In this document: piece by piece, positions 1-6,708 of the stretch
Layout of the letters: each line of letters starts with the position of its first letter
Numbering within the stretch: the stretch's first letter is position 1
From: CAZMCT01 sp964564785
Lineage (GTDB): Bacteria > Planctomycetota > Phycisphaerae > UBA1845 > Fen-1342
NCBI GenBank assembly: GCA_964564785.1
Contig: CAZMCT010000114.1
Location: forward strand, 1-13,042
Length of the DNA stretch: 13,042 nt
Direction of reading: 5' to 3'
Translations under genes and position numbers: made by a program
The notes under the pieces: model-generated
What the model was told of the DNA's origin: nothing
Seen by the model: only the letters and a program-made list of their open reading frames with translations
Database searches by the model: none

Positions 1-2631
1 CTACAGTTTCGGCACAGGCTCGACACGCACAACGCCCCCGAGCTTCGCCAGCGCCTCCAGCTTGCGAACGTCAATCGACCCGATCAGGAGCGGAGCTGCG
101 CTGCTCTCGTTCGTCACTTCGAATCCCAGCTCGCGCAGCGCAGCCCGGAGCTGATCCGTCACGCCGGTCAGCGTGACGATCACGTCCACGCGCCAATTGA
201 CAACACGAATCGAAGCGGTCCGCCCCTCGGACGGCGGGCCGCCGGCTGCCACGGTCAGCGTGCCGTCCTTCCCTTCCTTCTCGACTCGCGCCGCCAGGCC
301 CCGCAGTGGCTCAGCCAGGCGGGCCTGTGCCCGCTGCTCGGGCGACAGAGCGCTGACTTCGGGCGCACCGTCGCCGTTGCCATCGATGGATTCGGAAAGG
401 GCGTTCATCGACAGCGACCGTTGCCAGCGTACCGCCGGGGTGGTCGCGTCGGTCGGTCTGGCAGCAGCGCGCTCCAGGGTGACGGCTCCGCCGGCCGCAG
501 CCCCGGCGCCCTGCCCCGGGCTTGGAGAGAGGCAGAACGTGCTTCTGGCGCTGACGACCCCCAGTGCCGGAATGTCGTCGACTACGGCGTGGCCGCCGAA
601 GATCCCCTCGTAGCTCACGCCTTGCGGCAGCTCGACCGGCACGGTGACCTTGACCGGCTCGCCGCCCGACGTGACCGTCAGCTCCTCCACTGCGACGAAG
701 CTCGTGAACTGGGTCATCAGCCGATACGTCAGCCCCAGCTCCAGCACCTGCCGCTTCAGCTCGTCCGGGAACTGCCCGCGTTGCAGTGCGGCGTAGTCCT
801 GCATCATCAGCTCGGCGATCCGCGACCGGGCCCACAGCGACGCGAGCGCATCGCGGTCGGGCGGCGACGCCGGCCAGCGGACTTCGATCGTGTCCTGCCA
901 CGGGCCCGAGCCGGTCGTGCCGCGCAACGTGACCGTCCCCGCGGCCGGCCGGGTTAGCCGTCCATGCACCATGATCGGCCGCGTGCTGAACAGGTCGGGG
1001 ATCAGGGCCGGCGACACGTCGGCCACCGGCAGCGTGCCCCAGTCGATCGCGATGTCGGTCAGGACGGGGGCGAGGATCCGCTGATGGAAGCGCACCACGG
1101 CCGGGTCGGCCTCGCCCGCCAGCGTGACGTACTCGACCTCGCCACGGCCGGCCCGGGCCATGCCGTCCAGCAGGAAGCGGTTGACGCTGTTGCCGACGCC
1201 GAACGAGAAGACGCGGGTCGTGCCCGCGTGTCGCTTGACCGCGTCGATGATGGCCATGTCGTTGCCCACGCAGCCGTCGGTCATGAAGCAGACGACGCGC
1301 ACCGGGTTGACGGGCGTGCGGTCGTCGGGAGCGGTCTTGATCAGCGCCGCTTCGATGGCCTGCATCATCTCGGTGCCGCCGCCGCCTTCCTGGCGGGCAA
1401 GCAGGGCCTGCATTTCGGCCCGGTTCTGTGGCGTGTTCGGCCGCGGCCGGTCCCAGAGGATTCGCGTGTGGCCCGCGAACGTGACCAGGTTGAACGTGTC
1501 GTGCGGCTGCATGGTGTCGATCAGCCGCTTCATGACTTCCTTGGCCTTCTCGATCGGGAAGCCCTGCATGGAGCCGGACACGTCGAGCACGAAGATCAGC
1601 TCGCGCGGGACGATCTGGGCCGGCGCGACCCGCTGCGGCGGCTGGAGCACGAGCGTGAAGAACCGGCCGCGCTCGTCCTCGTGCACGAGGAAGACGTCCT
1701 CGAGCTGCTCCGAGCCGAGCCGGTAATGCAGCACGAAGTCGCGGTTCGGAATCTCGGCCTGGTTCCGCAGCTCGACCCGCACGCCGCTGCTGGCCGCGCC
1801 GTCGAACAAGCTCGTGTCGATGTCGTGCAGCTCGCTCCTCAGGTCCAGGATCGGCAGCCCCCCGGCGTCGATGGTCAGGGTCAGTCCGATGTCGTGACCC
1901 GCCCGCAGCCCCGGCCGCACGACGGGCGGCGTGATCCGCGAGGCGTCCGGCACCTGGTCGGTGTCCGGCGCCCAGCCCGTGCCCTGCGGCGGGTTCGGCC
2001 CCGCGCGCCCCTGCGAACGGTCGGCCTGAACCTCCTGCTCGCCCGTGACCGGCGACGGCTCCGGCGCGTTCGACGTCGGCTCACCCGGGATGTACCGCGG
2101 CTCGACCACCATCGGGAACACCCACGTGAACACGCCCTCGTCATACCGCAGCGTCTCGACGTAGCTGATCTCGATCACCACCTCGACGCCCGGCTCGATG
2201 TTCGCCACCGACTGCGTGAAGATGTTCGGCCGCTCCTGCTCCAACAGCCCGGCCACGTGCCCGGCGGCCTGCGCGGCTTCGTAGATCCGCTGGGCCTCCC
2301 CCCGCTCGCGAATCTGCCCGAGCACCCGTCGCGCCCCCACCACCAGCGTCATGTCGTCCACCGCGGCATCCTGCGGCAGCGGAAACGTGTACAGCGCCTC
2401 GATCTTCCGGTTCGTCGGGTTATGAAACGTCTGCCGCACCGTCACCCGGCCGACGTAGCCCGTGATCTCCGCGGACACCTGGGTGTGTTTCAGCGGACAG
2501 CCACCGACCGCCCCCTCGGGCCCCAGGATGAGCAGCTCTCCGCCGGGACATTCCCGCTTCGGGCTCTGGGCCGCGGCCGTCGTCGCCAGCAGCAGGCCGC
2601 ACATGCAACGTCCGATCATTCGCCGGTTCAT
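1..2631 (-). CDS. Exported VIT and von Willebrand factor A domain protein
   Basis: Complete 876-residue protein. ATG at 2629-2631, preceded on the minus strand by a GAGGGAG Shine-Dalgarno about 6-8 nt upstream; stop TAG at 1-3. A longer open frame continues upstream, but this start puts a signal peptide at the N-terminus (two Arg, hydrophobic LLLATTAAA, probable cleavage after about residue 21). A VIT domain follows at about residues 45-165, with the typical LYTFPLP segment at 80-86. A Pro/Gly-rich insert covers about 178-240. A vWA domain spans about 343-520 with an intact MIDAS: DVSGS at 350-354, Thr420 and Asp452. TYRLMTQFTSFVAVEE at 635-650 is the usual post-vWA signature of this family. 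Residues 750-755 (DGNGDG) look like an EF-hand-type calcium loop, and about 805-876 form a separate small alpha/beta domain. No LPXTG motif or C-terminal membrane anchor is visible. Probable role: metal-dependent adhesion or protein binding in the periplasm or at the surface; the partner is unknown. Confidence 0.93.
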   Translation of the reverse strand: MNRRMIGRCMCGLLLATTAAAQSPKRECPGGELLILGPEGAVGGCPLKHTQVSAEITGYVGRVTVRQTFHNPTNRKIEALYTFPLPQDAAVDDMTLVVGARRVLGQIRERGEAQRIYEAAQAAGHVAGLLEQERPNIFTQSVANIEPGVEVVIEISYVETLRYDEGVFTWVFPMVVEPRYIPGEPTSNAPEPSPVTGEQEVQADRSQGRAGPNPPQGTGWAPDTDQVPDASRITPPVVRPGLRAGHDIGLTLTIDAGGLPILDLRSELHDIDTSLFDGAASSGVRVELRNQAEIPNRDFVLHYRLGSEQLEDVFLVHEDERGRFFTLVLQPPQRVAPAQIVPRELIFVLDVSGSMQGFPIEKAKEVMKRLIDTMQPHDTFNLVTFAGHTRILWDRPRPNTPQNRAEMQALLARQEGGGGTEMMQAIEAALIKTAPDDRTPVNPVRVVCFMTDGCVGNDMAIIDAVKRHAGTTRVFSFGVGNSVNRFLLDGMARAGRGEVEYVTLAGEADPAVVRFHQRILAPVLTDIAIDWGTLPVADVSPALIPDLFSTRPIMVHGRLTRPAAGTVTLRGTTGSGPWQDTIEVRWPASPPDRDALASLWARSRIAELMMQDYAALQRGQFPDELKRQVLELGLTYRLMTQFTSFVAVEELTVTSGGEPVKVTVPVELPQGVSYEGIFGGHAVVDDIPALGVVSARSTFCLSPSPGQGAGAAAGGAVTLERAAARPTDATTPAVRWQRSLSMNALSESIDGNGDGAPEVSALSPEQRAQARLAEPLRGLAARVEKEGKDGTLTVAAGGPPSEGRTASIRVVNWRVDVIVTLTGVTDQLRAALRELGFEVTNESSAAPLLIGSIDVRKLEALAKLGGVVRVEPVPKL

Positions 2632-2696
2632 GGTTGTTCTCCCTCGATTGTCTTCCGCCTGTAACGTCCGTTGGTTGGACGGCGACCGGCCCGTTG

Positions 2697-2731
2697 CGGT
2701 TCCCCGGCCGCGGCGGCGTTCGGGGGAACCG
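2697..2731. repeat. 9-bp inverted repeat upstream of the VIT/vWA gene
   Basis: CGGTTCCCC at 2697-2705 and GGGGAACCG at 2723-2731 are perfect reverse complements separated by 17 bases. The repeat lies 66-100 bases upstream of the VIT/vWA start codon, so it could be a hairpin in that gene's mRNA leader or a protein-binding operator. The left arm belongs to an 11-nt direct repeat, GCGGTTCCCCG, found at 2696-2706 and 2903-2913. An adjacent, overlapping pair AACCGG/CCGGTT (2727-2732, 2746-2751) offers an alternative fold. No function is shown. Confidence 0.45.
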
Positions 2732-2749
2732 GCGAAAATCCGTATCCGG

Positions 2750-2780
2750 TTGGAACGGCGCTCGGCAGGGGGCGTATAGT
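2750..2780 (+). promoter_or_regulatory. Candidate sigma-70-like promoter
   Basis: TTGGAA (2750-2755, 4 of 6 matches to TTGACA) and TATAGT (2775-2780, 5 of 6 matches to TATAAT) are separated by 19 bases, somewhat longer than the usual 17. Transcription would begin near 2786-2787, just before a GCGCT/AGCGC hairpin, and run into the structured region that ends in the terminator at 3212-3245. In such GC-rich DNA a TATAGT hexamer is unusual, but the promoter rests on motif matching only. Confidence 0.35.
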
Positions 2781-2786
2781 TGAACA

Positions 2787-3245
2787 GGCGCTGGGAGCGC
2801 GGCTCAAGTCCCGTACCTGGCCGCGTTTGCCGCGATTTCACCGGAGATTGTTTCTCCGGGCGGCCGCGGCCCGCACGGTCGGCTGTGCGACGTACGGGAG
2901 GCGCGGTTCCCCGCCCACCCGGCGCAGGTCGGTCCTGCGGCCGGTTCACCGAGTGGACAGGAGGAGTTCGCATGGCGGCAATCACCTAGCGGCCCTGGTG
3001 GCCGCCGTGACGGCGACGGCTCGTGTCGGCGGATGATCTGTTCCGCCGGTGCGGCCGACGTCCTGTGAACCGAGTCGGTGGCAACCCGCTGGCGATTGCT
3101 GGACCGGCGGCGGAGAACTTCCGCGGGCCGGCGGCCGGCGTTGGTTTGCCGGGGCGCTCGCCGTGCGTGCGGCGGCGCTGTGCGAAACGACCAGACGCTC
3201 ACGCTTTCTCCCCCCGGCGGTCTCTCACCCGCCGGGGTTCTTTTT
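2787..3245 (+). ncRNA. Candidate structured non-coding RNA or long leader RNA
   Basis: This is about 460 nt with a promoter-like pair at the 5' side and a perfect intrinsic terminator at the 3' side, and no coding gene. Visible helices: TCCCGTAC 2809-2816 with GTACGGGA 2892-2899; inside it GGCCGCG 2819-2825 with CGCGGCC 2865-2871, capped by CCGGAGA 2841-2847 with TCTCCGG 2853-2859; then CGCAC 2872-2876 with GTGCG 2885-2889. Together they make a three-way junction with joining segments of 2, 0 and 2 nt. Further hairpins are 2919-2944 (10 bp, one bulge), 2989-3005, 3028-3047, 3110-3124 and 3154-3178. CGGTTCAC 2942-2949 could pair long-range with GTGAACCG 3065-3072. I found no conserved core of RNase P RNA, tmRNA, SRP RNA or a SAM riboswitch. 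It could be an independent RNA or an attenuator leader for the gene at 3447. High GC makes chance helices common. Confidence 0.35.
3212..3245 (+). terminator. Strong Rho-independent terminator
   Basis: CCCCGGCGG (3212-3220) pairs perfectly with CCGCCGGGG (3229-3237) across an 8-base loop TCTCTCAC, followed at once by TTCTTTTT (3238-3245). The T tract on the plus strand fixes the direction. No plus-strand protein gene lies upstream in the window, so it must end a non-coding transcript or act as an attenuator about 200 bases before the PLP enzyme gene. Confidence 0.88.
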
Positions 3246-3383
3246 GGGGCAGCGCGGGTGGGTGCACGGCTGTGATTTCAAAGCGCAGCGACGAGGAGCG
3301 ACGACGCTCTCTCCGGGCGATGTGGTTCTTCGCGCGCACAGGGCCGCGGTCTTGGTCTGGTGGGCTGGCGAGTGGGTCTGCCA

Positions 3384-3394
3384 TTCTATATGCT
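3384..3394 (+). promoter_or_regulatory. Possible -10 region for the PLP enzyme gene
   Basis: TTCTATATGCT is an AT-rich patch in a GC-rich intergenic region. It contains TATGCT (3389-3394, 4 of 6 matches to TATAAT), about 50 bases before the start codon at 3447. I see no good -35 hexamer at normal spacing. If active, it would let the PLP gene be transcribed independently of the terminator upstream. Confidence 0.22.
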
Positions 3395-3446
3395 GAGGTC
3401 GGTTGGGGGGCCCGCGGCCGCCCCGCCGGCCCGCCAGGAGCCATCC

Positions 3447-4901
3447 ATGTTCGGCAGCGAAAACGTCCACATCACCCCCGGGATGCAGAACTACATCGAC
3501 CGCAACAATGCTTACCTGGCCCGCCGGTCGCGGTATATCCGCGACGTGGTCAAGAAGTGGCGCTTCGACACCATCGCCGTCCACGGCCTGTACTCCGTCG
3601 AGGACGCGATCGACGACTACCAGGGCTCGATCATCGAGCCGATCTTCATGAGCAGCTCGCAGGCCTACCGCGACAGCGACGAGATGGCCGCGGCCCTGGG
3701 CTACCTGATCCCGACGTGGTGCTATTCGCGGATCGCCAATCCCTCGACCTACTACTACGAGTGGGTCCTCGCCCTGCTCGAGGGCTACGGCTACGCCGGC
3801 GACACCGGCTGCTGCTCGACCAGCTCGGGTATGGCCGCGATCATGACCGCGGTGCAGCCGTTCCTGGTCCACCGCTACCACCACAAGCTGGAGCCGCGGA
3901 ACTTCGTCGCCACGGCCCAGTGCTACGGCGGCACGTTCCAGTACTTCAACGTCCGGCTCCAGGAGGAGCGCGACATCGAGTGCCGCTGGGTCCAGAACCC
4001 GACCAACCTGGACGAGTGGGCCTCGAAGATCGACGGCAACACGCGCTTCCTCTACGGCGAACTGCCCAGCAATCCCGGTCAGAACTTCTTCGACATCGCG
4101 GCCGTGGCCGACCTCGCCCACAGCCACAATCTGCCGCTGATCGTGGACAGCACGGTGGCTTCGCCGGCCCTCCTGCGACCGATCTGCCACGGGGCCGACA
4201 TCGTTGTCCAGTCCGCGACCAAGAGCCTGACCACCAGCGGCTTCGGCGTCTGCGGCGCGGTGATCGCTCGCCACGACCTGGTCAGCAACATTGACAACGA
4301 CGATATGAAGAAGGACTTCGCGGCCTACGTGAAGTATCTGCCCAACCGCGACTACGGCCCCAACCTGCACCCCATGCAGGCCATCATGACCCTCAACGAC
4401 ATGCGCACCCTGCGCTCGAAGATGGACCTGCTCAGCCGCAACGCCCAGAAGGTCGCCGAGTTTCTCGCTCGCCACCCCCGCATCGCCAGTGTGAACTACC
4501 TCGGCCTGCCCGACCATCCCCTGCACGAGCTCGCCAGCAGGTACATGTGGCTGGTCGATGCCGAGCACGACGAGCTTTACGGCCGCCCGGTCAACCGCTA
4601 TGGCCACCTCATGGCGTTCCGCGTCCGCGGCGGGGCCGACGCCGCCCGCACGTTCTTCGACGGCCTCCAGCGCATCTGGCGGGCCACCGACCTCGGCCGC
4701 ATCAAGAGCGTGGCCACCATCCCGGCCATCAGCACGCACCAGCAGCAGGGGGAATCGGGCCGCTGCCTGGCCAACATCCCGGCCGACATGGTGCGGCTGT
4801 GCGTCGGCGGCGAGCACCCCGACGACGTCATCGCCGACCTGGACCAGGCCCTCGCGCGGCTACGAACGCAGGTCGCCGTCACCGCGGGCGCGGCAACGTA
4901 A
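3447..4901 (+). CDS. PLP-dependent Cys/Met metabolism enzyme (cystathionine gamma-synthase / O-acylhomoserine sulfhydrylase-like)
   Basis: 484 residues. ATG 3447-3449 is preceded by AGGAG (3436-3440) with a 6-nt spacer, which decides against an in-frame ATG at 3360. It is a fold-type I PLP enzyme of the Cys/Met metabolism family: YSRIANPS at 93-100 (phosphate-contacting YSR), STSSGMAA at 124-131, Asp234 in LIVDST for the pyridine nitrogen, and SATKS with probable Schiff-base Lys259. The C-terminal RLCVGGEHPDDVIADLDQAL matches the family's closing segment. Family members catalyse gamma-replacement, gamma-elimination or beta-elimination on homoserine-ester or sulfur amino acid substrates in the cytoplasm. 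The exact reaction cannot be settled here. The protein is longer than the usual roughly 400 residues because of an N-terminal extension of about 40 and internal insertions, and after the active-site Lys it has SLTTSGFGVCG instead of the common YLGGHSD-type sequence. No other sulfur-pathway gene is adjacent. Confidence 0.92.
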   Translation: MFGSENVHITPGMQNYIDRNNAYLARRSRYIRDVVKKWRFDTIAVHGLYSVEDAIDDYQGSIIEPIFMSSSQAYRDSDEMAAALGYLIPTWCYSRIANPSTYYYEWVLALLEGYGYAGDTGCCSTSSGMAAIMTAVQPFLVHRYHHKLEPRNFVATAQCYGGTFQYFNVRLQEERDIECRWVQNPTNLDEWASKIDGNTRFLYGELPSNPGQNFFDIAAVADLAHSHNLPLIVDSTVASPALLRPICHGADIVVQSATKSLTTSGFGVCGAVIARHDLVSNIDNDDMKKDFAAYVKYLPNRDYGPNLHPMQAIMTLNDMRTLRSKMDLLSRNAQKVAEFLARHPRIASVNYLGLPDHPLHELASRYMWLVDAEHDELYGRPVNRYGHLMAFRVRGGADAARTFFDGLQRIWRATDLGRIKSVATIPAISTHQQQGESGRCLANIPADMVRLCVGGEHPDDVIADLDQALARLRTQVAVTAGAAT

Positions 4902-5056
4902 TGCTCCCGAGGCTGAGAGCCGCCCGCATCCCGTGCCTTCACATTCCGAGCCGCGCCGTCGTGGCACTGCCTTCCGCGGGTCGCCGCAGCGTTCAAAAAG
5001 CAACCCGGCCGCCAACGTGGATCGGCGTCGCCCCGGCCGAGTGGCCTTGCTCGGCT

Positions 5057-5527
5057 TCACGATAGCAGCACCGCCAGCAGTGCCGCCGTCAGCGCCAACC
5101 CCACAATCAGCACGGCCCACGCCGCGTCGCCGTACTTGGGCGGCGCCACCCGCGCCCGCGCGTGCCGATGTGCGTGATGGTGCCGTTTCGGCGCCAGGAT
5201 CACATCCCCCGTCAGGAGCGGCTGACCGCAGGCCCCGCACACCCGCGGCACACGCAGCTCCCGCGGCCGCACATGCCGGTGGTGCCCGCACCGCGAGCAG
5301 TGCAGCACGATGTGCGTCGGTATCATCACCGTCCGCCGGCAGCGCGGGCAGTGTGCCGAATGCCCTGCCCCCTCGTTCTCGATCACCGCGTGACACCAAC
5401 CGCAGCGCAGGTTCGGAAGCGGTGAGCGAACGCGTGGATCGTCCCGGCTCGCGTTCGGGCCGCAACGCAGCGCCGCCAGGCACCGCTCCGCCGACGGCGA
5501 CTCGGCGTTTCCCACTAGCGGGACCAT
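5057..5527 (-). CDS. Small double zinc-ribbon protein with C-terminal membrane anchor
   Basis: 156 residues, ATG at 5525-5527, TGA at 5057-5059. Four CXXC pairs at Cys42/45, Cys60/63, Cys77/80 and Cys97/100 form two zinc-ribbon modules. A His-rich stretch lies at about 114-123. Residues 134-156 (AWAVLIVGLALTAALLAVLLS and flanks) form one hydrophobic segment ending at the C-terminus, giving a tail-anchored arrangement with the zinc ribbons probably cytoplasmic. The start is uncertain: only a weak AGGA lies close upstream, and the first 40 residues look nonconserved, but the next ATG (residue 68) would delete the first ribbon. The gene is convergent with the PLP enzyme (155-base gap) and divergent from the deacetylase (80-base gap). 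I do not recognise a named family. Nucleic-acid or protein binding is plausible for zinc ribbons but unproven. Confidence 0.75.
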   Translation of the reverse strand: MVPLVGNAESPSAERCLAALRCGPNASRDDPRVRSPLPNLRCGWCHAVIENEGAGHSAHCPRCRRTVMIPTHIVLHCSRCGHHRHVRPRELRVPRVCGACGQPLLTGDVILAPKRHHHAHRHARARVAPPKYGDAAWAVLIVGLALTAALLAVLLS

Positions 5528-5607
5528 AATCCTGCTATCGCCCAGGTTCCGGGGAGTCGATAAACGGATTTCGCCTTTTGCGCCCGGGCCCCGCCGATAG
5601 AGTGCGT

Positions 5608-6699
5608 ATGCCCGCGCCCCCGCTATCGTTCCTGCCGCCGCGCGCGACCGACTCGGCGACCCAGGCGGCCGCTGCTACCCCGGTCCGCGACCCGGCCCCC
5701 GCAACGCACGGACCGCCCAGGGGCGGCGCGGTGGCCGCGCTGCCGAGTCCGGTAACCCTCAACTGCTTTACCGTGGATGTCGAAGAGTACTTCCATTGCG
5801 AGGTCTTCGCCGGCAGCATCCGGCGGGACGACTGGCCCCACCTCGCATGCCGCTCCCACGCCGCCCTGGACTGGCTCAACGAGCGCCTCGCGGCCACCGG
5901 CAACCACGCCACCTTCTTCGTCCTGGGCTGGAGCGTACGCTACCTCGCCGGTCGGCTGCGTGAGCTGGTGGCCGCGGGCCATGAACTGGCCTGTCATGGC
6001 CACGGGCACGTCCACCTGTCCCGCCTGAACCCGCAAGAGTTGCGCGAGGATCTGCGGCGGGCGCGCGGAACGATCGAGGACGCGACCGGCGTATCGCCGC
6101 GGGGTTACCGCGCACCGACTTTTTCCATCACCCGCGGCACAGCGTGGGCGCTGGACGTGCTGCTCGAGGCCGGCTTCAAGTACGACAGCAGTATCTTCCC
6201 GGTCTACCACGACCGCTACGGCGTGCCCGGCGCTCCCGACGGGCCGTTCCTGGCCTTGACACCCGCTGGCGGACAAATCCTCGAGTTTCCGCCGCTCACG
6301 GTCGGACTGCATTCGCGACTCCGCCTGCCCGTTGGCGGCGGGGGCTACCTGCGGCTCTTGCCGGGCTGGTTCGTGCGCTCGTGTATCGCGCGCCGGCAGC
6401 GATGGGGCGAGCCGACGATGCTCTACATCCACCCATGGGAACTCGACCCCGACCAGCCGCGTATCGCTGTTGGCCGGCTCGCGCAGTGGCGCCACCGGGT
6501 CGGACTCCGCACCACGGCGCGCAAGCTCGACGCGCTTCTCAACGGCTTCCGCTTTGAGACCGCGGCCCGCGTTCTGGCCGAGGTTCGCCTCCGCCGCGAG
6601 CTGCCCGCGTTCGCCTTGAATGAGAGGCTCGGCGACGCGCGCTCTTGGCAGCCCGTCGCGAAGGGGGGCCGGCGCGGCGCCAACCCCCCATCGCGGTAG
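5608..6699 (+). CDS. Polysaccharide deacetylase of the exosortase/EPS-locus type (NodB fold, DUF3473-like C-terminus)
   Basis: 363 residues from ATG 5608. Metal-dependent carbohydrate esterase (CE4/NodB fold), expected to remove N-acetyl groups from a nascent exopolysaccharide. Numbered from this start: motif 1 FTVDVEEYF with catalytic/metal Asp57, motif 2 HGHGH with metal ligands His130 and His134, GYRAPTFSI at about 167-175, and YIHPWELDPDQPRI at about 273-286. The last is characteristic of the deacetylases found in XrtA/PEP-CTERM polysaccharide loci. Start choice is uncertain. Residues 1-48 are Ala/Pro-rich and look noncoding-like. GTG at 5731, preceded by AGGGG at 5717-5721, would give a protein starting shortly before motif 1, as in relatives, while TTG at 5578 would lengthen it. 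The C-terminal 20 residues are also atypical. It converges on the glycosyltransferase operon and fits the same pathway. Confidence 0.9.
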   Translation: MPAPPLSFLPPRATDSATQAAAATPVRDPAPATHGPPRGGAVAALPSPVTLNCFTVDVEEYFHCEVFAGSIRRDDWPHLACRSHAALDWLNERLAATGNHATFFVLGWSVRYLAGRLRELVAAGHELACHGHGHVHLSRLNPQELREDLRRARGTIEDATGVSPRGYRAPTFSITRGTAWALDVLLEAGFKYDSSIFPVYHDRYGVPGAPDGPFLALTPAGGQILEFPPLTVGLHSRLRLPVGGGGYLRLLPGWFVRSCIARRQRWGEPTMLYIHPWELDPDQPRIAVGRLAQWRHRVGLRTTARKLDALLNGFRFETAARVLAEVRLRRELPAFALNERLGDARSWQPVAKGGRRGANPPSR

Positions 6700-6708
6700 C
6701 GCCAACAA

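Larger units (their letters stand above)
2632..3446. other. Divergent intergenic region without a credible protein gene
   Basis: This 815-base stretch separates the minus-strand VIT/vWA gene from the plus-strand PLP enzyme gene. Open frames in it are short or run out of frame into neighbours and show no recognisable protein. It holds a 9-bp inverted repeat, a promoter-like pair, a dense series of hairpins and a strong plus-strand terminator. After the terminator, 3246-3446 contains a low-GC TTCTATATGCT patch that may be the downstream gene's promoter. Confidence 0.75.

Noticed and set aside
964..2664. Long plus-strand open frame opposite the VIT/vWA gene
   Set aside because: It mirrors the minus-strand gene, is rich in Arg/His/Asp/Gln with no domain, and arises because high-GC coding DNA rarely has stops in the antisense frame.
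2888..2910. Resemblance of GTACGGGAGGCGCGGTTC to a group II intron domain V end
   Set aside because: The domain V catalytic triad hairpin with its GAAA loop is missing, and no reverse transcriptase frame exists nearby.
3080..3086. GGCAACC, a SAM-I/SAM-IV riboswitch core element, upstream of a sulfur amino acid gene
   Set aside because: Only this 7-mer matches. The kink-turn, the GAUGAA-type junction and the downstream core strand are not visible at suitable positions, so I do not call a SAM riboswitch.
2787..3245. RNase P RNA, tmRNA or SRP RNA
   Set aside because: The length is in the right range for RNase P RNA, but the GAGGAAAGUC-type and ACAGNRA-type conserved blocks are absent. So are a tRNA-like end with CCA and the SRP GGAAG/AGCAG loop.
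3023..4294. Plus-strand frame starting in the RNA candidate and running through the PLP gene out of frame
   Set aside because: The first part crosses the terminator hairpin and the rest is an Arg/Pro-rich out-of-frame reading of the PLP gene. No start site supports it.
3225..4817. Long minus-strand open frame opposite the PLP enzyme
   Set aside because: It is antisense to a clearly conserved family protein. The translation is low-complexity Val/Ala/Asp/Gly with no motif.
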